A stretch of 64,000 nucleotides of DNA. Source: Verrucomicrobiota bacterium (GTDB lineage Bacteria; Verrucomicrobiota; Verrucomicrobiia; Opitutales; Opitutaceae). A program made the translations under genes and the position numbers. A model generated the notes under the pieces. That model searched no databases. It was not told the origin of the DNA and saw only the letters and a list, made by a program, of their open reading frames with translations. Below, in pieces: positions 41,638 to 49,171 of the stretch; the stretch's first letter is position 1; every line of letters begins with the position of its first letter. The DNA lies in the NCBI GenBank assembly GCA_016222805.1, contig JACRQG010000008.1, positions 585,253 through 649,252 of the forward strand. The letters run 5' to 3'.

Positions 41638-42948
41638 ATGGCTCTCCCCTTTCGCGCCGTCCTGCTCGGCGGTGCCCTGCTGAGTTCCGCCTTCACCGCC
41701 CCGGCGGCGACGACGGCGCGCCCCAACGTCATCGTCATCATCTCCGACGATCATCGCGCCGATTGCCTGGGTTATTTCGGCCACCCGGAGCTGCAGACGC
41801 CGCACCTCGACACGCTGGCCCGGCGCAGCACGGTGTTTCGGCATGCCTACGTCCAGGCCGCGGACCGCACTGCGGTCTGCGCCCCCGCCCGCACCGGCAT
41901 CCATTCCGGCAAGACCCTGTACCGCTGGAGCCAGCGGGAGCCGGCGAGCCAAGATCCGGCCCACTACAGTCTCGGGCGCGCGTTTCGCGCGGCGGGCTAC
42001 GCGACGCTGCGCAGCGGCAAGGGGGTCAACGTGCCCTCGCCGCTCTGCGCCGAGTTCGAGCGCAACGTCGAGCAGAGCTCCCTGCCGCTCGACGTCCACG
42101 TTGCAAACGGCCTGGCTTTCATCCGCGAGCAGGCCGGCCGGCGTCCTTTCCTGCTCGTACTGGAGCCGCGCGTACCCCACTCGCCCTATCCCTCGACGGA
42201 GGAGCAGCAGAAACTCTACGATCCCTCCAAGCTGCGGCTGCCGCCGGACTATCGCGTGCGGCACCCGTTTCTCCCCGGCGAGGAGTGGCCCGAGGCGACG
42301 GTTCGCACCACCCTCGCCCGCTACTACGCCTCCCTGTCGTTTCTCGATCGCGGCGTCGGCGAGGTGCTCGCCGGTCTCGCCGCCTCCGGCCAGGCCGACA
42401 ACACCTGGATCGTCTTCCTCGGCGACAACGGCTACTCCATCGGACACCACGGCTTGGGCGCCAAGTCCGACGTCTACGAGTTCGGCGGCCTGCACGTGCC
42501 GTTGCTGATCGCCGGGCCCGGGATCAAGCCCCGTGAAACCCAGGCTTTCGTCTACCAGACCGATTTGCTTCCGACCCTCTGCGACCTCGCCGGCGTGCCG
42601 ATCCCGGCGGGCGTCGACGGCCGCAGTCTCCGGCCGATCCTGGAGGGGCGGCGCGAGGCGGTGCGCGAGGTGGCCGCGACCTTCTTTATGGATCAGCAGT
42701 TCTCCGTGCGCGATGCGCGCTGGAAGCTGATCCAGTTCCCCACCCATGGCCGGCGCGAGCTCTACGACCTCCAGCAGGATCCCCACGAACTGCAGGACCT
42801 TTCCGCCGACCCCGCCCATTCGGCCCTCCTCACCACGCTGTCCGCCCGGCTGGAACAGGAGAAGTCCGCCATCGGCTACCGCTGGCCCCTGCCGGGCACC
42901 CCGGACCCTGCGGCCAAGGCGAAGAAAAGCCGGCCCGCCAAAAAATAA
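41638..42948 (+). CDS. Secreted sulfatase (formylglycine-dependent)
   Basis: 436 aa from the ATG at 41638; GAGGG lies 6-10 bases upstream, one of the few ribosome-site-like leaders here. The signal peptide ends near residue 25 (SSAFTAPAAT). Metal site NVIVIISDDHRADCLGY; active motif C81-A-P-A-R85 in TAVCAPARTGIHSGK, Cys-type. GDNGYSIGHHGLGAKSDVYE gives the second metal ligands and conserved His. The C-terminus is Lys/Ala-rich. It resembles iduronate-2-sulfatase-like members, which fit uronate-rich glycans, but the substrate is inferred only from family style. It needs a maturase that is not in the window. Confidence 0.92.
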   Translation: MALPFRAVLLGGALLSSAFTAPAATTARPNVIVIISDDHRADCLGYFGHPELQTPHLDTLARRSTVFRHAYVQAADRTAVCAPARTGIHSGKTLYRWSQREPASQDPAHYSLGRAFRAAGYATLRSGKGVNVPSPLCAEFERNVEQSSLPLDVHVANGLAFIREQAGRRPFLLVLEPRVPHSPYPSTEEQQKLYDPSKLRLPPDYRVRHPFLPGEEWPEATVRTTLARYYASLSFLDRGVGEVLAGLAASGQADNTWIVFLGDNGYSIGHHGLGAKSDVYEFGGLHVPLLIAGPGIKPRETQAFVYQTDLLPTLCDLAGVPIPAGVDGRSLRPILEGRREAVREVAATFFMDQQFSVRDARWKLIQFPTHGRRELYDLQQDPHELQDLSADPAHSALLTTLSARLEQEKSAIGYRWPLPGTPDPAAKAKKSRPAKK

Positions 42949-43069
42949 CCAATCAGCGCGGCAGGCTGCGGCTGCCCGTCCGCAGGGCGTTGTCCCCTCC
43001 AGGCAAGTAATCGTCCCGCCCCCTCACGAACTGCTTGCGGGTCGGCGTTCCCCGGCTTACCCGTGCGCC

Positions 43070-43381
43070 GTGAACGCCCTGCTCCTCCACACGCTGGCCG
43101 CGACCCAGACCTCGTTCTGGGACCAGATGAAGTCCATGCCGAAGCAAACCTGGATCAACCTGGCCATCTGCATCGTGGCGGTGGTCGTGATCGTGAAGGT
43201 CTGGCGGGCCCTGAAGAAGATCAACGAGTTCATCCCCTACATCGCCGCGGCCCTCGCCGCGTTTCTGATCTTTTTCTACTGGGTCTACGAACGCAGCGAA
43301 CCCCGTTTCCTGACTCCGGTGGTCGACAAGATCGCGCCGTTCTTCCCGAGCAAGACGACCTACGAGCCCGGCCGCCGGTGA
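43070..43381 (+). CDS. Small membrane protein of unknown function
   Basis: 103 aa from a GTG at 43070; an internal ATG at 43127 would give 84 aa. Two hydrophobic helices are seen (INLAICIVAVVVIVKVW and FIPYIAAALAAFLIFFYWVY), separated by a basic turn, and the C-terminus is soluble. No known motif. Its TGA overlaps the GTG of the cupin gene (GTGA), so they are translationally coupled. I do not recognise the family. Confidence 0.65.
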   Translation: MNALLLHTLAATQTSFWDQMKSMPKQTWINLAICIVAVVVIVKVWRALKKINEFIPYIAAALAAFLIFFYWVYERSEPRFLTPVVDKIAPFFPSKTTYEPGRR

Positions 43382-43842
43382 ATGAAGCCGCGCACCAGCT
43401 GGTCGCGGCCCTGGGCCTCGCCCCGCTTCCCGGCGAAGGCGGCTACTTCCGCGCGACGTGGCGCAACGATCATGCCTCGGCGATCCTCTTCCTGATCACC
43501 CCCGAGGACTTCTCCGCCCTGCACCGCATCGAGCAGGACGAGGTCTGGCACTTCCATGCCGGGGATGCGGTGGACCACGTGCAACTGGATCCCCGGCGGG
43601 GCGCAGCCCTCCAGACCCGCCTCGGCCCCGACCTCGCCGACGGAGACCGCCCCCAGGCCGTGGTGCCCGCCGGCATCTGGCAGGGCGCCCGGCTCGCCGC
43701 GGGGGGGAAGCATGGCTTCGCCCTGCTCGGCTGCACCGTGGCTCCGCCCTGGGACGAGCGCGGCTTCCGCCTGGGTGAGCGCACGGACCTGCTGGCGGCC
43801 TTTCCCGCGCACGCCGACCTCATCCGGGACCTGACGCGATGA
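43378..43842 (+). CDS. Cupin domain protein (DUF985 / cupin_5)
   Basis: 154 aa from a GTG overlapping the previous stop. DUF985 marks are GEGGYFRATWRN, AILFLITPEDFSALHRIEQD, VWHFHAGDAV, VPAGIWQGARL and FALLGCTVAPPW. It is a single jelly-roll barrel with a likely metal or small-molecule pocket. The biochemical role of the family is not settled. Coupling with the small membrane protein is clear, but its meaning is not. Confidence 0.88.
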   Translation: MNEAAHQLVAALGLAPLPGEGGYFRATWRNDHASAILFLITPEDFSALHRIEQDEVWHFHAGDAVDHVQLDPRRGAALQTRLGPDLADGDRPQAVVPAGIWQGARLAAGGKHGFALLGCTVAPPWDERGFRLGERTDLLAAFPAHADLIRDLTR

Positions 43843-43881
43843 ATTTTTGACAGCCCCGGGCGCGCCGCCCACCTTTCGAAC

Positions 43882-44517
43882 GTGCCACTCGCCGACCTCA
43901 GGAAGGAATACTCGCTGTCCGGCCTCGCGGAGAAGGACCTCGCGCGGGACCCGTTCCGCCAGTTTGAGAAATGGTTCCAGGAGGCGGAGGCGGCCAAGGT
44001 TCCGGAACCGAATGCGATGACGCTCGCCACCGCGACGCGCGACGGCCGCCCCTCCGCGCGCACCGTGCTGCTCAAGGGCCTCGACGGCCGCGGCTTCGTC
44101 TTCTTCTCCAACCTGGAAAGCCGCAAGGGCCGCGAACTCGAAAGCAACCCCCAGGCGACGCTGGTGTTCCCCTGGATCGCCCTGGAACGCCAGGTGATCG
44201 TGGAAGGCACGGTGTCCAAGGTGGCCCGCGAGGAATGCGCGGCGTATTTCGCCTCTCGGCCGCGGGCGAGCCAGCTGGCGGCGTGGGGATCGGCGCAAAG
44301 TTCGATCCTGCCGGGCCGGGCGGTGCTGGAGGAGACCTTCAAGGCCCTGGAGAAGAAATACGCCGGCCAGGAGGTGCCGTTGCCGCCGCAATGGGGCGGC
44401 TGGCGGCTCGCCCCGGAAACCGTCGAGTTCTGGCAGGGCCGCCGCAGCCGTCTGCACGACCGCCTCCGGTATCGGCGCGGCAAGGACGGCTGGACCGTCG
44501 AACGCCTCGCCCCGTGA
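43882..44517 (+). CDS. pdxH: Pyridoxamine 5'-phosphate oxidase
   Basis: 211 aa from a GTG, the usual PdxH length. Family marks are DPFRQFEKWFQEAEAAKVPEP in place of the E. coli 'DPFxxFxxW', AMTLATATRDGRPSARTVLLK and FFSNLESRKGRELE (FMN site). LPPQWGGWRLAPETVEFWQG and the ending RLHDRLRYRR follow. It oxidises pyridoxine/pyridoxamine phosphate to PLP with FMN and oxygen, so the organism can use oxygen at least at low levels. It is first of a closely packed gene run: its stop overlaps the GTG of the histidine kinase by GTGA. Confidence 0.95.
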   Translation: MPLADLRKEYSLSGLAEKDLARDPFRQFEKWFQEAEAAKVPEPNAMTLATATRDGRPSARTVLLKGLDGRGFVFFSNLESRKGRELESNPQATLVFPWIALERQVIVEGTVSKVAREECAAYFASRPRASQLAAWGSAQSSILPGRAVLEETFKALEKKYAGQEVPLPPQWGGWRLAPETVEFWQGRRSRLHDRLRYRRGKDGWTVERLAP

Positions 44518-46109
44518 GCGCCTCCCGCAGCGGCCCCGGGCGGCGCACGCGCGGCGGAGGTGCGGGCCGCGCCCGCCGGCGCCCTCCCGAACTTCCCGAT
44601 CCGCTTCTCGCCGCGGCTCTGCGGGCGCAGAGCGATGGCGTCCTGATCGCCCGCTGCGACGGGCGCCGCCAGCTGCCCCTCGTCCTCTTTGTCAACGACG
44701 GCCTCCGCGCCATGGTCGGTCCGCTGGCCGACGAGCTGGTCGGGCGGCGGCTGGAGCACCTGCACGCCAACCCCGCGGATCTGGCCCGCTTGTCCGACTG
44801 GCTCGCCGCCGCCCCGCCCCGCCCCGCGCTCACCGGGGATGGATTCCTCCGGCGCCGGGATGGCACCACGTTCAACGCGGCGTGGAGCTTCGACGCCCTG
44901 CCGCCCGCCCGCGGCCGTCCGACACACCTGGTCGCCACCTATCGCGACCAGACCGAACGCCGCCGGCTGCAGGAAACACTCGTCCATGCCCAGCGCCTCG
45001 ACGCCGTGGGCCGCCTCGCCGGTGGCGTGGCGCACGACTTCAACAATCTCATCTCCGTCATCAACGGCTACTGCGAGATTCTGGCGGCCCACGTGGCCAG
45101 CCACCCGCAGGCGATGCGCGAGGTGACGGAGATTCACCACGCCGGACGCAAGGCGGCGGCGCTCATCCAGCAGCTCCTGGCCTTCAGCCGGCGCCAGCCG
45201 TTCGACGGCCGCGTGATCAATCTCAACCCGCTGATCGAGGAGAACGCGGCCATCCTCCGCCGGCTGGTCGGCACGGCCGGGGAAATCGAATTTCAGCTGG
45301 CGCCCGATCTCCCCAACGTCCGCACCGACCCCGCCCAGTTCCAGCAGGTGCTGCTCAACCTCGTGCTCAACGCGCGGGACGCCCTCCGGGACGCCGGCCG
45401 CATCGTCGTCAGCACCGCGTGTCGGGAACTCCCGGCCAACCACCATCGGCGCGCCACCGATCTCCGGCCGGGGCGGTATGTGGTGCTGTCCGTCGCGGAC
45501 AACGGGACGGGCATGGATGCCGAGACGCAACGGCATCTCTTCGAGCCCTTCTTCACCACGAAGCCCGAAGGCAAGGGCACCGGTCTCGGCCTGGCGCTGG
45601 TGTACGGAGTCGTGCAACAGAGCGCCGGCGACATCGCCGTGCGCAGCGCCCTCCTCGTGGGATCCACCTTCGAGATCTTCCTGCCGGCCACCCGCGAGCC
45701 CGTGGCGGAACCGCCCCCCGCGGTCACCCCCCTGCCCACCACGCGGGGCCATGAGTCCGTCGCGCTGGTCGAGGACGACGACGTGGTCCGCAAGATGGTC
45801 GCCGGCATCCTGACCGCGGATGGCTATCGGGTGACCGCGGCGAGTTCCTACGCGGAACTGGTCGCCGCGCCTGACACCCCGCCCCAGGTGCAACTCCTGA
45901 TCGGGCCCTGCGTGGCGGAGGGGGGAAAACCCGCCCGCCACCTCCTCCGGCAGAACCCCGGCCTGCGCTTCCTGCTCATCCGGCCCAATCCCCAGGCCGG
46001 TAGCCACAGCCCGCTGGTGCCGGTCGCGCGGCAGGCGTCCCTCGCCAAGCCCTACGCCCTCAGCGAACTGGTGCGGGCGGCCCGCCGCCTGCTCGACAGC
46101 CCCGCCTGA
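44514..46109 (+). CDS. Hybrid sensor histidine kinase with degenerate receiver
   Basis: 531 aa from a GTG coupled to pdxH. There is no signal or membrane helix, so it is cytosolic. The Arg/Pro-rich start is followed by a PAS domain (about 30-145), HisKA with His174 in GGVAHDFNNLI, and an HATPase (VLLNLVLNARDAL, VADNGTGM, GKGTGLGLALVYG). A C-terminal receiver-like domain occupies about 414-530. The receiver keeps the acidic pocket (D421, D422) and the Lys512-Pro513 end. At the phospho-acceptor position it reads LLIGPC, with no Asp (Gly464 or near). Phosphate relay through this domain is therefore unlikely; it may be a docking or sensing module. A SixA-like histidine phosphatase follows directly. 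Confidence 0.9.
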   Translation: MSASRSGPGRRTRGGGAGRARRRPPELPDPLLAAALRAQSDGVLIARCDGRRQLPLVLFVNDGLRAMVGPLADELVGRRLEHLHANPADLARLSDWLAAAPPRPALTGDGFLRRRDGTTFNAAWSFDALPPARGRPTHLVATYRDQTERRRLQETLVHAQRLDAVGRLAGGVAHDFNNLISVINGYCEILAAHVASHPQAMREVTEIHHAGRKAAALIQQLLAFSRRQPFDGRVINLNPLIEENAAILRRLVGTAGEIEFQLAPDLPNVRTDPAQFQQVLLNLVLNARDALRDAGRIVVSTACRELPANHHRRATDLRPGRYVVLSVADNGTGMDAETQRHLFEPFFTTKPEGKGTGLGLALVYGVVQQSAGDIAVRSALLVGSTFEIFLPATREPVAEPPPAVTPLPTTRGHESVALVEDDDVVRKMVAGILTADGYRVTAASSYAELVAAPDTPPQVQLLIGPCVAEGGKPARHLLRQNPGLRFLLIRPNPQAGSHSPLVPVARQASLAKPYALSELVRAARRLLDSPA

Positions 46110-46118
46110 GATCGTGCC

Positions 46119-46583
46119 ATGGATCTATTTCTCATTCGCCACGCCCATGCCGAGGACGGCCCGCCCGATCACCTCCGCCCCCTCAGTGCCCGGGGCCGCA
46201 CGCAGCTCAAGGTGCTGGGAGAGTTTCTCAGCCGCTGCGGCAGGTTTGATCCGGAGGAGATCTGGCACAGCCCGTTGCTGCGCGCGCGGGAAACCGCCGA
46301 GCTGATTCAGCGCCGCGTCCATCCCTCCGTGCCTCTCCGCGAGGCCGAACACCTCACTCCCGCGGACGATCCCCGCCTGCTGGCGCGCCGTCTCGCGAAC
46401 TTGCCTCGCCGGGTCGCCGTGGTCGGCCACGAGCCCCACCTCAGCGCCCTCGCCTCCCTCCTGGTCACGGGTGCCAGCGAGCCCCCTCGCTTTGCCATGA
46501 AGAAAGCCGCCGTCCTCGCCCTCGAGGGCGGGGGCTCCCAGTGGATCGTCCGCTGGCACGTCTGGCCCGACCTCCTCGCATGA
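46119..46583 (+). CDS. sixA: SixA-like phosphohistidine phosphatase
   Basis: 154 aa. The histidine phosphatase motif LIRHAHAED (Arg7, His8) opens the protein. WHSPLLRARETAELI and VVGHEPHLSALASLL complete the active site of the SixA branch. SixA removes phosphate from histidine-phosphotransfer domains such as that of ArcB, or from PTS NPr. Its place 9 bp after a histidine kinase gene makes dephosphorylation of that kinase or its partner a reasonable guess. Its stop overlaps the next ATG (ATGA). Confidence 0.9.
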   Translation: MDLFLIRHAHAEDGPPDHLRPLSARGRTQLKVLGEFLSRCGRFDPEEIWHSPLLRARETAELIQRRVHPSVPLREAEHLTPADDPRLLARRLANLPRRVAVVGHEPHLSALASLLVTGASEPPRFAMKKAAVLALEGGGSQWIVRWHVWPDLLA

Positions 46584-47509
46584 ACCTCTTCCTCACCGGC
46601 GCCTCCGGTCTTGTCGGCTCTGCCTTCGCCCGCGCCGCCGCCCGCCGCGGCCACCGGGTCACGGGCACGGTCGGCACCTTTGCCGGACAGATCGAGGGCG
46701 TCGGCACCCAGCTCACGGTCGACCTGTCCCAGGAGGCCGCGGTCACCGGCGCCGTGCTCGAGGTGTTTCCCGATGCCATCGTCAATTGCGCGGCGGTCTC
46801 GGTGCCGGAGCAGTGCGAGGCGGATCCGGCGCGGGCCCAGGCCCTCAACGTCGAGCTGCCCGCCCTCCTGGCCCGGCTCGCCCACCACGTCAGCGCCCGA
46901 CTGATTCATGTATCCTCGGAGCAGGTATTCGACGGCACCGGGACTACCCTCTATGCCGCGACCGATCGGCCCAATCCGATCAACCTCTACGGCCGCCAGA
47001 AGCTCGCCAGCGAACGGGCCGTGCACGCCGCGGCCCCGGAATTCGCCGCCACCGTCCGCGCCCCGCTCCTGATGGGCAACAGCGCGGGCGGCGCGCGCAG
47101 CCCGCACGAACGCCTGCTCGCGGACTGGGCCGCCGGCCGCACGCCGCGGCTCTTCCAAGACGAACTCCGCCAGCCCTGCAGCGCCGAGAACCTCGCGGAG
47201 GTCCTGCTGGAACTGTGCGAACGGCGCGATCTGCTGGGCGTGTTTCACTGGGCCGGGCGCGAACTGCTCTCGCGCCACGACATCGGCGTGCGCCTGCGCG
47301 AGCACTTCAAGCTGACCGCCACGCAAGCCCCGCTCGATCGGATCGCGCGTGCCGACCATCCGGAGGCGGTCCGCAAGCGCCCGGCCCGTCTCTCCCTCGA
47401 TTGCACGCCCCTCGTGGGCAAGCTGAAGACCCGCCCGCAGACCTTTGCGGACCAGCTCGGCGAACTCCATGTGCCTCCGCCCTGCCGGACCTGGTATTCC
47501 TCCCTCTGA
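46580..47509 (+). CDS. RmlD-like sugar-nucleotide reductase / NAD-dependent epimerase family protein
   Basis: 309 aa from the ATG that overlaps the sixA stop. It is an extended SDR fold with NLFLTGASGLVGSAFARAAA at the N-terminus. DAIVNCAAVSVPEQCEADPA, LIHVSSEQVFDGTG and PINLYGRQKLASER (YxxxK) follow. It matches the dTDP-4-dehydrorhamnose reductase-like group (RmlD substrate-binding family). The substrate may be a nucleotide sugar, but no other rhamnose-pathway gene is near, and members also serve other roles (for example MAT2B-like). Tight packing suggests shared transcription with pdxH and the kinase. Confidence 0.87.
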   Translation: MNLFLTGASGLVGSAFARAAARRGHRVTGTVGTFAGQIEGVGTQLTVDLSQEAAVTGAVLEVFPDAIVNCAAVSVPEQCEADPARAQALNVELPALLARLAHHVSARLIHVSSEQVFDGTGTTLYAATDRPNPINLYGRQKLASERAVHAAAPEFAATVRAPLLMGNSAGGARSPHERLLADWAAGRTPRLFQDELRQPCSAENLAEVLLELCERRDLLGVFHWAGRELLSRHDIGVRLREHFKLTATQAPLDRIARADHPEAVRKRPARLSLDCTPLVGKLKTRPQTFADQLGELHVPPPCRTWYSSL

Positions 47510-47523
47510 ACCGCGCCCCCCCG

Positions 47524-48237
47524 ATGCACCTCGACCTCCTCCCTACCCGCCACGGCGGCGCCGCGGAGAACATGGCGATCGATTTCCTCCTGCTCCAGCG
47601 CTACCCCGACGCCGGGACGCCGCGCTTCCGCCACTACGGCTGGCACCGCCCTTCCTTCACCTTCGGCTACTCGCAGAAGTTCGCGTTCGTCCAGACGCAG
47701 CTGCCCGTCGGCGAGCGCTTCGATCTTTGCCGGCGGCCCACCGGCGGAGGTGTCGTGGATCATCGCGACGACTGGACCTATTCCCTGGTCATTCCCCGGG
47801 GCCATCCGCTCGAGGACATGCGGGCCACCCAGAGCTACCGCGAGGTTCACGAGGCCCTGGCCGCCGCCCTCCGGCGCCAGGCGGTCGAGGCCGTGACCAA
47901 GGCGGTGCGCGACGACAACGACGGCGCGGCCGCCCCCGCCGGCGTATGCTTTCAGCGCGCCGAGGTCTTCGACGTGATCCACGCCGTGACCGGGGCCAAG
48001 ATTGCCGGCGCCGCCCAGAAGCGGAACAAGCGCGGACTCCTCTTCCAGGGCTCCCTCTGGCGGCCCGCGGTGGGAAAGCCGATCGACTGGGATCGGTTCC
48101 AGGAGGATTTCGTCGCCGATCTGGGACGCTGCCTCGGGGCGGAGCCCCGCCCGGTCCCCTGGCCCGAACTCGCCGAGGAAGAGGTCATCGGCCTGACCGA
48201 GCAGTATACCGCCGCGGAGTGGAACGAGGATCGGTGA
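47524..48237 (+). CDS. Lipoate-protein ligase A-like (BPL/LPL catalytic domain) protein
   Basis: 237 aa, starting 14 bp after the RmlD-like gene. Catalytic-domain marks are GAAENMAIDFLLL, TFGYSQKF, the RRPTGGGVVDHRDDWTYSLV block (substrate loop) and the Lys segment GAKIAGAAQKRNKRGLLFQGS. The family attaches lipoate or octanoate to 2-oxoacid dehydrogenase and GcvH proteins, or transfers octanoyl groups. LplA's C-terminal accessory domain is absent, as in LipM/LipL or stand-alone ligases. Which activity it has cannot be read from the sequence. Confidence 0.85.
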   Translation: MHLDLLPTRHGGAAENMAIDFLLLQRYPDAGTPRFRHYGWHRPSFTFGYSQKFAFVQTQLPVGERFDLCRRPTGGGVVDHRDDWTYSLVIPRGHPLEDMRATQSYREVHEALAAALRRQAVEAVTKAVRDDNDGAAAPAGVCFQRAEVFDVIHAVTGAKIAGAAQKRNKRGLLFQGSLWRPAVGKPIDWDRFQEDFVADLGRCLGAEPRPVPWPELAEEEVIGLTEQYTAAEWNEDR

Positions 48238-48286
48238 CCCCGTTGCGCGACCGGTCCCTGCTGCGGGGCGGCGGATTTCCCGGAAT

Positions 48287-49039
48287 TCAGCGGTAGGGCT
48301 GGTGGAGCTCGACGGGCTGGCGCCGGGCCTGCTTCGAGCGCATCCGGAGGTTCAACATCTCGACGCCGAACGCGAAGGCCATGGAGAAGTAAATGTAGCC
48401 CTTTGGAATGTGCTGGCCGAGCCCCTCGCCGACCAGGGTCACGCCAATCAGGATGAGAAAGCTGAGCGCCAGCATCTTCAACGTGGGATGGCGGTTCACA
48501 AAATCACTGATCGATCCGGCGAACACCAGCATCACCCCGAGCGCGATCACCACCGCGGCAATCATCACCCCCACCTGGCTGGCCATGCCGACCGCGGTGA
48601 TCACCGAGTCGAGCGAGAAGACAATGTCGAGCAGGAGGATCTGCACGATCACGTTGGCAAACGTGACCTGGGTCCGGCCCGCCGTGGCGTGGCCGTCGGC
48701 ATCCTCCAGTTTTTCATGCACCTCCTTCACGCTCTTCCAGATCAGGAAGAGGCCGCCGAGCAGGAGCACGAGGTCGCGGCCCGAGACTTCGCGCTCGAGC
48801 ACCGGCAGCGTGAACAGCGGCCGGGTGAGGCCCATGATCCAGGTGAGGCTCAGCAACAGCAGGACGCGGGTGATCAGGGCGAGCCCGAGGCCGAGTTGGC
48901 GGGCCTTGGCCTGCTGTTCGGCCGGCAGCTTGCCGGCCAGGATCGAGATGAAGATGATGTTGTCGATGCCCAGCACAATTTCGAGCGCGGTGAGCGTCAC
49001 CAGGGAGATCCAGATGTTGGGGTCGGTAATCCAGTGCAT
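48287..49039 (-). CDS. TerC family integral membrane protein
   Basis: 250 aa from the ATG at 49039; an in-frame ATG at 49102 would add a soluble leader not seen in the family. It has seven or so hydrophobic helices and the family signatures LEIVLGIDNIIFISILAGKL and LLLDIVFSLDSVITAVGMAS, whose Asp residues are the likely metal site, and ends with an Arg-rich tail. TerC/YkoY/Alx proteins export metal ions (notably Mn2+) and are linked to metal loading of secreted proteins. It converges on the lipoate ligase-like gene and is divergent from the coiled-coil LysM gene. Confidence 0.92.
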   Translation of the reverse strand: MHWITDPNIWISLVTLTALEIVLGIDNIIFISILAGKLPAEQQAKARQLGLGLALITRVLLLLSLTWIMGLTRPLFTLPVLEREVSGRDLVLLLGGLFLIWKSVKEVHEKLEDADGHATAGRTQVTFANVIVQILLLDIVFSLDSVITAVGMASQVGVMIAAVVIALGVMLVFAGSISDFVNRHPTLKMLALSFLILIGVTLVGEGLGQHIPKGYIYFSMAFAFGVEMLNLRMRSKQARRQPVELHQPYR

Positions 49040-49171
49040 CGTGGCGCAGAGTGAGGCGGGCGAGTCCGATTCGGTCAATGCGCCGTGGTGTTCGGTCGCC
49101 ACCCGGTCGGGACCGCCGTTTCGCGTGTTGTCTCAGGACCGGCCTGGTCCAGCATGCCGGAGTTCGCCCAC

